Shown here in pieces: positions 54,077-62,114 of a DNA stretch of 62,114 bases; position 1 is the first letter of the stretch, and the number at the start of each line of letters is the position of its first letter. The position numbers and the translations under genes were made by a program. Source of the stretch: Lujinxingiaceae bacterium (GTDB taxonomy: Bacteria > Myxococcota_A > Bradymonadia > Bradymonadales > Bradymonadaceae); contig JACCWM010000078.1 of assembly GCA_013697635.1 (NCBI GenBank), positions 1 through 62,114 on the forward strand, in the 5' to 3' direction. The notes beneath the pieces are model-generated. The model saw only the letters and a list, made by a program, of their open reading frames with translations. It made no database searches and was not told where the DNA came from.

Positions 54077-56521
54077 CTAGCGCATCGAGCGCACCACGAT
54101 TTGTCCGTCGCCTGCGATGTCGATGACGATCAGGCCGTTTTCGTCGGTGCGAAACGTCGAGGCGCCGGCTGCCTTGTAGCGCTCCAAGACATCCGGGCTG
54201 GGGTGGCCGAAGTGGTTGCGTTTGCCGGCCGAGGCGACGCCGATGCGCGGTCTGGTCGCGTGCAAAAAGCCGGAGGTGCTCGAGGTGCGCGAGCCGTGGT
54301 GGGGCAGTTTGACGATGGCGTGCGGGCCCAGGCCGCCGGCAACGAGCCAGGCTTCGCTCTGGGCTTCGATGTCGCCGGGCAGCAAAATGGCGGCGTTTGC
54401 GTGGGTGAGCGAGGTGACCAGGCTGAGATCGTTGAGCGAGCCGCGGTGGGCCCCGCCGGGGCGAGTGATGTGCAAGGTGGTCTGGCCAACGACAAAGGTG
54501 CCAGTGTGCTCGATCGGGTGCATTCGTGCGCCCCCGCTTTGCATCTCGTCTTTGAGCCGGGCGAGCTGCGGGGAGGCTTCGCCGGCGTCGAAGACGAAGT
54601 TGCGCGGCCGAGAGGGGCGCACCAGGGCGTGCAGCCCTCCCATATGATCGTGGTGGGCGTGGGTGAGGATCACCCAGTCAAGGCGCCGGATCCCGCGTTG
54701 CTTGAGGTAGGGCAGCACGCGGCTCAAGCCCGGGTCTCGGCCAAGCGCGCTGCCACCGGCATCGACGAGCACGGTGTGGCCGCCGGGTAGCTCGAGCAGT
54801 GTGGCGTCGCCCTGACCCACGGGGATGAAGTGCACGCGGGTGATATCGTCGCTTTCAAACACGGCAGCCAGCAGCGCCGGCACCAACCCAAGCGCGGTGA
54901 GCAAAGCGGCGATCACGAGCGCGCGCCGCGAGAAGGCTGTGGCGACAAGCACAAAGATGGCCGTGGCGAGGGCAAACCAGCTCAGCGCGCTCAGCGTGCC
55001 CAGCCGAAGCGTGCTGGCCGGCCAGTAGGCGACCTGCTCGAGGCCACGTTGAATGAGCACGATGCCGCCCGAGGAGAGCTCGAGCAGGATCGTCGCCAGT
55101 GGCGCACAGATGGGCATCAATAGGGCGCCGGCAACCATGGCGGGAAAAAGCACGGTGCTGACCAACGGCACGACGATCAAGTTGAGCCACAGCCCGGCCA
55201 GCGGTAGCTCGCCGGTGACCAGCACGATCGCCGGCCAGGTCGACAGGCTGGCTGCCAAGGAGATGCCGACAAATGTGGCGATGCGGCGCAGGTAGCGCCG
55301 GCGCCGGCTCTCCTCGGACGGCGCAAACTCGGGAGCCCGCAGCCAAACGGGGCGAGCACGCATGAAGAGCAGGATGCCGCCGGTGGCGAGGAAGCTGAGC
55401 TGGAATCCCAGCTCGAAGATCACCGTGGGTTGGGTGACAATCAGTGCCAGCGCGGCAGCGCACAGGGCGTGGATGCTGCAAAAAGGGCGAAGCGCGGTGT
55501 AGGCCAAGATGCCCACCGAGAGCATGGCCAGCGCGCGCTGGGCGGAGACCGGTGCGCCGATCGCCACGACATAGACGCCCAGCACCAAAACCACGGCCGG
55601 TCCACAGACACGCCGCTTGCCAAAGCGCAGCAAGAGGCCAGCAGAGCGGCCGATAAGCCAGCCCAGCACAAACCATAGAATGGCCGCGAGCACGCCCAGG
55701 TGCAGCCCGGAGATGGCGAGCAGGTGGCTTGTGCCGGTGGCATCGAAGGGCAGGCGAAAGGCCGGCAGGATCAGCCCGCGGCTGGCCGTGAGCATGCCCA
55801 TGGCGACGGCGCTTTGCTCGGCTTGCAGGCGACAGCCGAGCTCGCGCTCCAAAGCGATGCGTCGCGCGGCCAGCCAGGCGAGCGCGTGCTCGTCGATGGC
55901 CGATCGCGCGCTCAAAATCTCCATCGGTTCGCGAGCGTTCGCGCGCGCGGCTAGCCCGCGGTTCTCCATGAAGCGGCGAAGGGAGGTCTCATGGGGGAAG
56001 TCCGCCGGCGCGTAGCGCTCCAGGCGCACGTAGCCGCGCACGATGTCGCCGGGCAGCGGCAACGCGGCCTCGGGCGCAGAATCGCTCGCCGACAGAGGAT
56101 AGAAAACGCCCACCCTGGAGGTGCGCGGATCGTCGAGGCGAGTGTCATCGAGGCGGCTGAGCGTAAGCTCGAAGGCCCAGCCAGCGCTGTTGGGCACCGG
56201 TGCTGAGCTCACGCGCCCCTCGATCACGGCCTCGATGCGCTCATCGCCTACCCGTTTGGCCAATTGGCCGTGCTCCGGCGCACGCGCGGCATCGCCAGCG
56301 AGCAACAAGGCGCCAGCAAAAAAGGCCAATGCGCCGGCCGCAAGACGGCTGTGGGCAAGGCTTGCCGGCAGGCGGCGACCGACGAGCGCGATCACGGCGA
56401 TCAGCCCGCTCCCAGCGGGCAGGGCTGCGGCCGGATTTGTCGGCCCCAGCGCAAATCCGCTCGAAAGCGTCGCTATCAACAGCAAAGTGAACAAGACCAG
56501 CGGCCTGGCGAGTGCATCCAT
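54077..56521 (-). CDS. comEC: ComEC/Rec2 DNA-uptake channel
   Basis: The 814-aa protein has about ten transmembrane segments, the competence domain with LLAISGLHLGVLAAI (typical H-L-L-A-I-S-G-L-H-x-G) and PVSAQRALAM. A periplasmic DUF4131-like loop precedes it and a C-terminal metallo-beta-lactamase domain follows, with LTHAHHDHMGGLHALV and LPHHGSRTSS. ComEC moves transforming DNA strand through the inner membrane in natural transformation. The His-rich site is complete, so the nuclease-like domain should be active. It stands alone; no pil or comEA gene is near. Confidence 0.94.
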   Translation of the reverse strand: MDALARPLVLFTLLLIATLSSGFALGPTNPAAALPAGSGLIAVIALVGRRLPASLAHSRLAAGALAFFAGALLLAGDAARAPEHGQLAKRVGDERIEAVIEGRVSSAPVPNSAGWAFELTLSRLDDTRLDDPRTSRVGVFYPLSASDSAPEAALPLPGDIVRGYVRLERYAPADFPHETSLRRFMENRGLAARANAREPMEILSARSAIDEHALAWLAARRIALERELGCRLQAEQSAVAMGMLTASRGLILPAFRLPFDATGTSHLLAISGLHLGVLAAILWFVLGWLIGRSAGLLLRFGKRRVCGPAVVLVLGVYVVAIGAPVSAQRALAMLSVGILAYTALRPFCSIHALCAAALALIVTQPTVIFELGFQLSFLATGGILLFMRARPVWLRAPEFAPSEESRRRRYLRRIATFVGISLAASLSTWPAIVLVTGELPLAGLWLNLIVVPLVSTVLFPAMVAGALLMPICAPLATILLELSSGGIVLIQRGLEQVAYWPASTLRLGTLSALSWFALATAIFVLVATAFSRRALVIAALLTALGLVPALLAAVFESDDITRVHFIPVGQGDATLLELPGGHTVLVDAGGSALGRDPGLSRVLPYLKQRGIRRLDWVILTHAHHDHMGGLHALVRPSRPRNFVFDAGEASPQLARLKDEMQSGGARMHPIEHTGTFVVGQTTLHITRPGGAHRGSLNDLSLVTSLTHANAAILLPGDIEAQSEAWLVAGGLGPHAIVKLPHHGSRTSSTSGFLHATRPRIGVASAGKRNHFGHPSPDVLERYKAAGASTFRTDENGLIVIDIAGDGQIVVRSMR

Positions 56522-56681
56522 CGAGTTGGGTCTCCGCGCGTCGAGATGAAAAATCCTCCAGATCTGTTATCGGGATTTCGCGCAATTTGTTGCGTACAAA
56601 GTGTCCAGGGCGCGATACAAGACTTTACAAATGCGCAATATCTCACGCGAAAAGCGCCATTTTACCCAGCGGATCAAGAAC

Positions 56682-56905
56682 TTTTCCACAGATTTTGCGA
56701 AGTTTCCCACAGGTTGTGCCCTTGTGGCGCGCTGCTCACAGCCATCATGTCGGCCGCCCACCGACACAAGCCCAAGCCATTAATTTTAAACGGCTTAATG
56801 GCAATTTAGCGTGCGCAGGTCGATGTTCCAGCTGGCCCCAGGCGATCTCGTGAACGGGTGTTGTGCGGGGGCTGTGGAAAAGCCTGTGGGAAAATTTGTG
56901 GACAA
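56682..56905. other. DnaA-box-like cluster in AT-rich intergenic region, candidate oriC
   Basis: Five near-consensus DnaA boxes occur: TTTTCCACA (56682-56690) and TTTCCCACA (56703-56711) on the plus strand, then TGTGGAAAA (56873-56881), TGTGGGAAA (56885-56893) and TGTGGACAA (56897-56905), which are minus-strand boxes. Each differs from TTATCCACA at one or two bases. They flank an AT-rich stretch (TTAATTTTAAACGGCTTAAT, 56779-56798) that could unwind. The region lies in a 755-base gene-free interval (56522-57276) between comEC and secA, unusually long here. A role in replication initiation is a hypothesis; dnaA, dnaN and gidA were not seen. Confidence 0.45.
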
Positions 56906-57276
56906 TTTTTCGCTGCGGGTCACAGGCCGCAAAAATACAACGATATTGTAGTTTTACACCGGGGGCCCCGCTGTCGGTGGGTCCGCCAAGGGCTATCCAT
57001 GGGTTGACCAGGCAAGGAATATATGCCTCTGAGGTGTACGTTGTTTGATCGGTTCGAGGCATCGTGAATTTGCACAACGGTCGCTGGTCAATGGCCCTTT
57101 TTTGAGTAATTTTGACCCGTGACTTGGGCAAGCGCGATCAAAAGCGTTTGCGTTATGGCGTGAGTTTGGTATTCCATGCCGCGCCACCTGAGCTCTTCTC
57201 TGACGATGTTTCTGCGCGCCGGTCAAGCGCACCGCCCGCGTGGGATGTCAATGCACAAGAAAAAACGGAACGATCT

Positions 57277-60102
57277 ATGTTGAACTTCATCACCCAGCTG
57301 TTCGGTACGGCCAACGATCGCTATGTCAAAGATGCGCGAGCGCGCGTTACGGCCATCAACAGCCTGGAAGCCTCGCTCAAGAAGTACTCGGACGAGGAGC
57401 TGCGCGGTCAAACGGTCAAGTTTCGCGAGCGCCTGGACAAAGGCGAGCAACTCGACTCGCTGCTCGTCGAGGCGTTTGCCACGGCGCGCGAGGGCGGCAT
57501 TCGGGCGCTGGGCATGCGCCACTACGACGTGCAGCTGATCGGCGGCATGGTGCTCCACGAGGGCACGATCGCCGAGATGAAGACCGGTGAGGGTAAGACG
57601 CTGGTTGCGACGCTGGCCCTGTATCTCAACGCTCTGGCCGGCGATGGCGCGCATCTGATCACGGTCAACGACTATCTGGCTCAGCGCGATGCGGCCTGGA
57701 TGGGCAAGCTCTACAACTTTTTGGGCCTGAGCGTGGGCACGATCATCTCGGATCTGTCCGACGCCGAGCGCAAGCGCGCCTACGGCAGCGACATCACCTA
57801 CGGCACGAACAACGAGTTTGGCTTCGACTATCTGCGCGACAACATGAAGTACCGCCTGAGCGATTATGTTCAGCGAAAGCTCAAGTTCGCGATCGTCGAC
57901 GAGGTCGACTCGATTCTCGTCGATGAGGCGCGCACGCCGCTGATCATCAGCGGCAAGGCGGATATGGACACCGCCCTGTACTTCGACATCAACAAGATCA
58001 TCCCGTACCTCAAGCGCGACGAGGACTATCTCGTCGACGAGGAGCACCGCTCGACGACGCTCACCGACAGCGGCATCGAGAAGATCGAGGAGCGCATGGC
58101 CATTGCCAACCTCTACGATCCGACCAACATCGAGGTGGTCCACCACGTCAATAAGTGCTTGCAGGCGCACACGCTCTATAAAAAAGACGACCAGTACATC
58201 GTGCGCGAGGGTGAGGTGATCATCGTCGACGAGTTCACCGGCCGCCCGATGCAGGGCCGTCGCTGGTCCGATGGTCTTCACCAGGCGATCGAGGCCAAAG
58301 AGGGCCTCGAGATCAAGGACGAGAACCAGACGCTGGCCACGGTCACCTTCCAGAACTACTTTCGCATGTACGAAAAACTCGCCGGCATGACCGGTACGGC
58401 CGAGACCGAGGCCGAGGAGTTCCACGAGATCTACAAGCTCGAGGTCGTGGTGATCCCGACCAACCGGCCGATCCAGCGCCTCGATCAGGAGGACGTGGTC
58501 TTTCGCAGCTACCGCGAGAAGTTCAACGCGATCGTCGAGCAGATTCTGCTGTGCAACGCCAAGGAGCAGCCCGTGCTCGTCGGTACGACGAGCGTGGAGA
58601 AGAGCGAGGCGATCAGCCAGGTGCTCAAGAAAAAGGGCATCGCCCACGAGGTGCTCAACGCCAAGCAGCATGGTCGCGAGGCGCACATCGTCGCCCAGGC
58701 CGGGCGCAAGAGCGCGGTGACGATCGCCACGAACATGGCCGGTCGCGGAACCGACATTTTGCTCGGCGGCAACCCGGAGTTTTTGACCGAAGAGATCCTT
58801 GGCAAGCCCGAGGTGCCCGAGTTTACCCCCGAGAACGAGCGCGCCAACTACTTGAGCGACGAGTACAAGGTGCTCTTCGAGACGATGCGCAAGCAGTGCG
58901 TCACCGAAAAAGAGCAAGTGCTCGCCGCCGGCGGCCTGTTCATCATCGGCACCGAGCGCCACGAATCTCGCCGCATCGACAACCAGCTTCGTGGTCGTGC
59001 CGGCCGCCAGGGCGATCCCGGTGAGAGCCGCTTCTTCCTCTCGCTCGAGGACGATCTGTTGCGCCTCTTCGGCGCCGATCGCATCGGCAAGATCATGGAC
59101 ACGCTGCGCATGGAAGACGGCGTGCCGATCGAGCATCGCATGGTCACGCGCAGCATCGAGGGCGCCCAGAAGAAGGTCGAGGCGCGCAACTTCGAGATTC
59201 GAAAGAACATCCTCGAGTACGACGACGTCATGGACGTGCAGCGAAAGAGCATCTACACGCTGCGTCGAAACGTGCTTCGTGGCCACGACGAGAAAAAGCG
59301 CACGCTCTTGCCCATGGTGCTCGACCAGTTCGAAGAGGTCGCCGTGGCAACGCTCGACACCTACGCGGCGCGCGTCGTGCGACACGACGACTGGGATATC
59401 TCCGGTCTGACCGCGGCCCTCGAGCAGGTCTTCAACCTGCGCGTCGATCTCGAGAGCATCACCGGGCGCGACGCGATCGAGATGTACGTCTGGAACAGCA
59501 TCACCAAAATGGTCGATGAAAAAGGCGAGATGTTCGACAAGATCGCCGAGCGTCTCAATGAGCGCCGCGCCCAGCTGCAGGCCGAGGCCGACGCGGTCGG
59601 CGAAGACGGCGAGGCCACGCGCGCGGCGGTGGCCGACATCGACCTCGTCAGCGGCCGCGAGCTCTTCGAGGAGCAAATTCAGTCGCGCTATCTGGCGTCG
59701 ATCGATCGCTTCTGGCGCCAGCATCTCCTGGCCATGGATCAGCTTCGCGACGGCATCGGCATGCGTGGCTACGCCCAAAAAGATCCCAAGCAGGAGTACA
59801 AAAAAGAGGGCTACACCCTCTTTGTCGATCTGATGTTGAGCATCAAGACCAACATCGTCGAGTTCGTCTCCAAGGTCCAGGTCGAGACGCCGGCCTCGCT
59901 CGAGGCCGTGCCCCAGCACAATGTGCCCAAGCAGATCCATTTCAACCGCCCGGGCGTCCAGGAGGTGGCCGCCCAGCAGCAAGAAGAGGACACCTTCAAG
60001 CGTGATTTGCCCAAGGTCGGGCGCAACGATCTGTGCCACTGCGGCAGCGGCAAGAAGTACAAGAATTGCTGCATGCGCAAAGAAGCCGCCGCAAGCTGGT
60101 GA
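57277..60102 (+). CDS. secA: Preprotein translocase ATPase SecA
   Basis: The 941-aa motor drives unfolded preproteins through SecYEG. Start MLNFITQLFGTANDRYVKDA; Walker A MKTGEGKTL (Lys107 in the loop), DEVDSILVDEARTPLIISG (Walker B region near 208), and TNMAGRGTDILLGGNPEFL with ESRRIDNQLRGRAGRQGDPG as DEAD-motor motifs. The C-terminal tail DLCHCGSGKKYKNCCMRKE is the zinc-binding SEC-C motif that contacts SecB and the ribosome. Length is slightly above E. coli SecA (901). The stop overlaps the start of folB by one base. Confidence 0.98.
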   Translation: MLNFITQLFGTANDRYVKDARARVTAINSLEASLKKYSDEELRGQTVKFRERLDKGEQLDSLLVEAFATAREGGIRALGMRHYDVQLIGGMVLHEGTIAEMKTGEGKTLVATLALYLNALAGDGAHLITVNDYLAQRDAAWMGKLYNFLGLSVGTIISDLSDAERKRAYGSDITYGTNNEFGFDYLRDNMKYRLSDYVQRKLKFAIVDEVDSILVDEARTPLIISGKADMDTALYFDINKIIPYLKRDEDYLVDEEHRSTTLTDSGIEKIEERMAIANLYDPTNIEVVHHVNKCLQAHTLYKKDDQYIVREGEVIIVDEFTGRPMQGRRWSDGLHQAIEAKEGLEIKDENQTLATVTFQNYFRMYEKLAGMTGTAETEAEEFHEIYKLEVVVIPTNRPIQRLDQEDVVFRSYREKFNAIVEQILLCNAKEQPVLVGTTSVEKSEAISQVLKKKGIAHEVLNAKQHGREAHIVAQAGRKSAVTIATNMAGRGTDILLGGNPEFLTEEILGKPEVPEFTPENERANYLSDEYKVLFETMRKQCVTEKEQVLAAGGLFIIGTERHESRRIDNQLRGRAGRQGDPGESRFFLSLEDDLLRLFGADRIGKIMDTLRMEDGVPIEHRMVTRSIEGAQKKVEARNFEIRKNILEYDDVMDVQRKSIYTLRRNVLRGHDEKKRTLLPMVLDQFEEVAVATLDTYAARVVRHDDWDISGLTAALEQVFNLRVDLESITGRDAIEMYVWNSITKMVDEKGEMFDKIAERLNERRAQLQAEADAVGEDGEATRAAVADIDLVSGRELFEEQIQSRYLASIDRFWRQHLLAMDQLRDGIGMRGYAQKDPKQEYKKEGYTLFVDLMLSIKTNIVEFVSKVQVETPASLEAVPQHNVPKQIHFNRPGVQEVAAQQQEEDTFKRDLPKVGRNDLCHCGSGKKYKNCCMRKEAAASW

Positions 60103-60458
60103 TGCGCATCTTCGTGCAGAACCTGGCCTTCAGCGGTCGCCACGGCGTCTATGAAGACGAGCGCCGCGACGGTCGCCGCTTCGAGGTCGATCTGAGCGTC
60201 GATCTGGCCGAGGCGACCGCCGGCCAATCCGATCAGCTCGACGACACGCTCGACTATCGGCGACTGGCCGAAACGATCCTGGAATTTGGTCAGGGACCAA
60301 GCTGTATACTCGTCGAGCGTCTGGCTGACCAAATCCTCACGGCGCTCTTCTCGCGCCACAGCGAGGTCGTGGCCGCTTCGGTCACGATCCGCAAGTACGC
60401 CACCGGCGTGCCGGGCAATCCCGCCTGTGTCGGTGTGCAACTGGAGCGGACCAGGTAG
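60102..60458 (+). CDS. folB: Dihydroneopterin aldolase
   Basis: The 118-aa enzyme cleaves dihydroneopterin in folate synthesis. MRIFVQNLAFSGRHGVYEDE contains the conserved G-x-x-G-V-x-x-x-E of FolB (catalytic Glu near residue 18-20), and TLDYRRLAETI and VTIRKYATGVPG (catalytic Lys) follow. Its ATG overlaps the secA stop (TGATG), so the two are translationally coupled, an unusual partner for secA. Confidence 0.92.
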   Translation: MRIFVQNLAFSGRHGVYEDERRDGRRFEVDLSVDLAEATAGQSDQLDDTLDYRRLAETILEFGQGPSCILVERLADQILTALFSRHSEVVAASVTIRKYATGVPGNPACVGVQLERTR

Positions 60459-60513
60459 AGCCCTGCTGCTCGCTCCTGAGCAGCTGGCACATACCGACAC
60501 CGAGTAACAAACC

Positions 60514-61506
60514 ATGCTCTTCGAACGCAGCGGCTTACATCTGTTTACCTGGCGCGGGATCGCGGTCTCCGTGTCGATGTGGTACATGATCTTGATGGCC
60601 TTCATCGTGTTCATGCCGATGATGGGCTCGGGCACGATCATCAGCGGCGTGATCTTCGCTGTGGCCGTCACGCTCTCCTTGCTCGTGCACGAGTTTGGCC
60701 ATGGTTTGGTCTCCAAGCACTATGGGCTAGGCCCGCGCATCTTGCTGCACGGCTTTGGTGGGCTCTGCATCAGCGATTCGGCCGCCCAGAGCGACGGCGA
60801 CGACGCGCGCATCCTGCTGGCCGGCCCCTTTGCCGGCCTGGCCTTTGGCGGTTTGCTCATCGCCTTGCAGTTTTTCTTGCCCGGCGTGGTCGGGGTATCG
60901 CCCCTGCTCGCCAAGTTTGTCGGCGCCCTGATCTGGATCAACATCGTTTGGAGCCTGGTCAACTTGCTGCTGCCGATCTGGCCGCTCGACGGCGGGCAGC
61001 TCTTTCATCTGATCTTGCGCCGCTTCACGGCGCCCGACAAAGCCCAGCGCGTTGCCCTGACGGTGAGCATCTTTGTTGTCATTCCAGTGGCGATCGTGGG
61101 CTTCATGGTGCTCAAGAGCCTGTTCTTTGCGATCCTCGGCCTGTTCATCTTGATGGACAACGTCAACACTTTGCAAAGCGGCCATGCGCTCGTTGATCGC
61201 GCCGGCAGCAAGCCCAAAAAGGCCAGCAGCTTTCACGAGGAGTTGATGCGTGAGGCCGAGATCGCCTTCAAGGAGCAGGATTGGCGCGAGGCCGCTCGCC
61301 TTGGCCACCACATGCGCTCGGTGGGCTCGATGCCCAACGCCATGCTCAAGCGCGTGTGGACGATCCTGGGCATCGCGACCATGGAGCTTGGCCACTTCGA
61401 CGAGGCTTTGAACTACCTCGAGCGCGCCCCCGACACCAACGAGGTGCGCACGGCCTATCAGCGCTGCAAGAAGCAGTTGCCCGGCGACGCCAAGAACCTC
61501 GCATGA
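60514..61506 (+). CDS. Site-2 protease family (M50) membrane peptidase with TPR tail
   Basis: The 330-aa protein has five or six membrane segments and the zinc site LLVHEFGHGLVSKHY (His59, Glu60, His63) plus LLPIWPLDGGQLFHL (Asp159), the M50 pair. Residues about 245-325 form TPR-like helices (EIAFKEQDWREAARLGHHMR; IATMELGHFDEALNYLERAP). Probably cleaves a substrate inside the membrane, with the tail selecting partners. Its stop overlaps the ATG of the next gene (ATGA). Confidence 0.9.
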   Translation: MLFERSGLHLFTWRGIAVSVSMWYMILMAFIVFMPMMGSGTIISGVIFAVAVTLSLLVHEFGHGLVSKHYGLGPRILLHGFGGLCISDSAAQSDGDDARILLAGPFAGLAFGGLLIALQFFLPGVVGVSPLLAKFVGALIWINIVWSLVNLLLPIWPLDGGQLFHLILRRFTAPDKAQRVALTVSIFVVIPVAIVGFMVLKSLFFAILGLFILMDNVNTLQSGHALVDRAGSKPKKASSFHEELMREAEIAFKEQDWREAARLGHHMRSVGSMPNAMLKRVWTILGIATMELGHFDEALNYLERAPDTNEVRTAYQRCKKQLPGDAKNLA

Positions 61507-61811
61507 TCCGGGTCCTCTACCAGCTCAAGAGCGATCCGCACGCCATCGACGAGCTTCGCGCGGCCTGGGCCGAGATCGTCGAGGCCCACGCCCGAGCCGG
61601 CCACGGCGCGCTCGAGAGCCTGCTGCTCCAGGACCACGAAGATCCAAGTCGCGTGCTGATTATCTCGCGCTGGCAAAGCATCGAGCACTGGAACACCCAA
61701 CAAAACGACGACGTCCACCCCGCAGCCTTCGCCCGGCTTCGCACGGTCGCCACCCTCGAGCACAAGAGTATCTTCGATGAGCGCGGCGTGATCGCCCAGA
61801 CGGCCCCGTGA
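61503..61811 (+). CDS. Antibiotic-biosynthesis-monooxygenase (ABM) domain protein
   Basis: The 102-aa single-domain protein (MIRVLYQLKSDPHAIDELRA; LIISRWQSIEHWNTQQNDDV) has the dimeric ferredoxin-like fold of ABM proteins, with the conserved W-x-s-x-e-h-w. Such proteins act on quinones, heme or aromatic compounds. The ATG overlaps the previous stop by 4 bases. Confidence 0.75.
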   Translation: MIRVLYQLKSDPHAIDELRAAWAEIVEAHARAGHGALESLLLQDHEDPSRVLIISRWQSIEHWNTQQNDDVHPAAFARLRTVATLEHKSIFDERGVIAQTAP

Positions 61812-62086
61812 GCGATCCGATCACCACACTCGAGCACTGTCTGGGAATCTCAACCGACGACGCTGAGGAGCTCTTACAGCTCACCTTCTCCGTCGATCAA
61901 GAGGTCGCGATCAAGGCCTACGGCTACCCCAAAGACAATCTGATCCCGCCCCCGATGCAACAGCGCCTGGCCGACCCGGCCTACGTCGCCTTGCTCGTCG
62001 AGCTGGCCGCCGACGAGCAAGGCCTCGCCAGCCACGTCCTGGCCGCCCTCGAAGCCCACCTTGCGCGAATCACGGCAGCGGGCTGA
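61808..62086 (+). CDS. Hypothetical small soluble protein
   Basis: A 92-aa protein starting at a GTG that overlaps the previous stop (GTGA). All-helical (DAEELLQLTFSVDQEVAIKA; ALLVELAADEQGLASHVLAA), no membrane segment. Family unknown. Coupled to the ABM gene, so likely co-expressed; complete within the window. Confidence 0.62.
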   Translation: MSDPITTLEHCLGISTDDAEELLQLTFSVDQEVAIKAYGYPKDNLIPPPMQQRLADPAYVALLVELAADEQGLASHVLAALEAHLARITAAG

Positions 62087-62114
62087 AGTTTTCTCCGGCC
62101 CCGGACGTCGGCGT

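Noticed and set aside
57223-60039. 938-residue open frame on the minus strand across secA
   Set aside because: Pure mirror of secA caused by high GC at third positions.

Overview
The window is GC-rich chromosomal DNA, densely coded on both strands. Several things point to a Gram-negative deltaproteobacterium-like lineage: many secreted lipoproteins, one with an Asn-rich linker and Cys-rich tail; a non-flagellar type III secretion gene pair; a surface-glycan operon; and ComEC, SecA and a type-A RNase P RNA. My best guess is Myxococcota or Bradymonadales. That is inferred from gene style, not from a marker gene. No rRNA, CRISPR array, intact transposon or prophage was seen.

Layout. 0.1-1.4 kb: TSUP anion exporter plus DUF1634 partner. 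1.4-11.5 kb: a nine-gene minus-strand operon for a surface glycan (four GT4 glycosyltransferases, a polymerase-like membrane protein, deacetylase, formyltransferase, NeuD-type acyltransferase, ATP-grasp ligase) closed by a strong hairpin. 11.7-15.5 kb: membrane sulfatase-like protein divergent from a dihydroorotase. 15.5-20.9 kb: TPR protein, small membrane protein and a 1163-residue glycosidase-like lipoprotein. 21-22.1 kb: an internally duplicated protein of unknown function. 22.8-26.8 kb: rimO followed by a small mosaic segment bounded by a second copy of the rimO 3' end and holding immunity-like small genes. 26.8-33.6 kb: Cys-rich lipoprotein, large SF1 helicase/nuclease, YprB-type exonuclease.

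33.8-40.9 kb: DUF1015, an isolated sctP-sctQ pair, MgtC/DUF4010 transporter-like protein, a lipoprotein and two Hsp20 genes. 41.2-45.6 kb: pyrimidine-nucleoside phosphorylase, lipoprotein, rnpB, zinc-ribbon coiled-coil protein and four tRNA genes (Ile2/CAT, Val, Asp, Asp). 45.6-54 kb: lipoprotein YidD, a lipoprotein, two paralogous rhodanese lipoproteins, a Cys-rich/carboxypeptidase-regulatory-like lipoprotein, and a 5'-nucleotidase-like domain fused to a predicted outer-membrane barrel. 54-62.1 kb: comEC, an AT-rich intergenic region with a DnaA-box-like cluster (candidate oriC), then secA-folB-M50 protease-ABM protein-small protein, with the first two and the last three genes overlapping.

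The most notable points are: the rimO 3'-end duplication, which differs only by silent changes and flanks orphan immunity-like genes; the nucleotidase-barrel fusion with altered metal ligands; the isolated T3SS pair; and the DnaA-box cluster upstream of secA. Functions are assigned from recognisable motifs only; no database search was possible.
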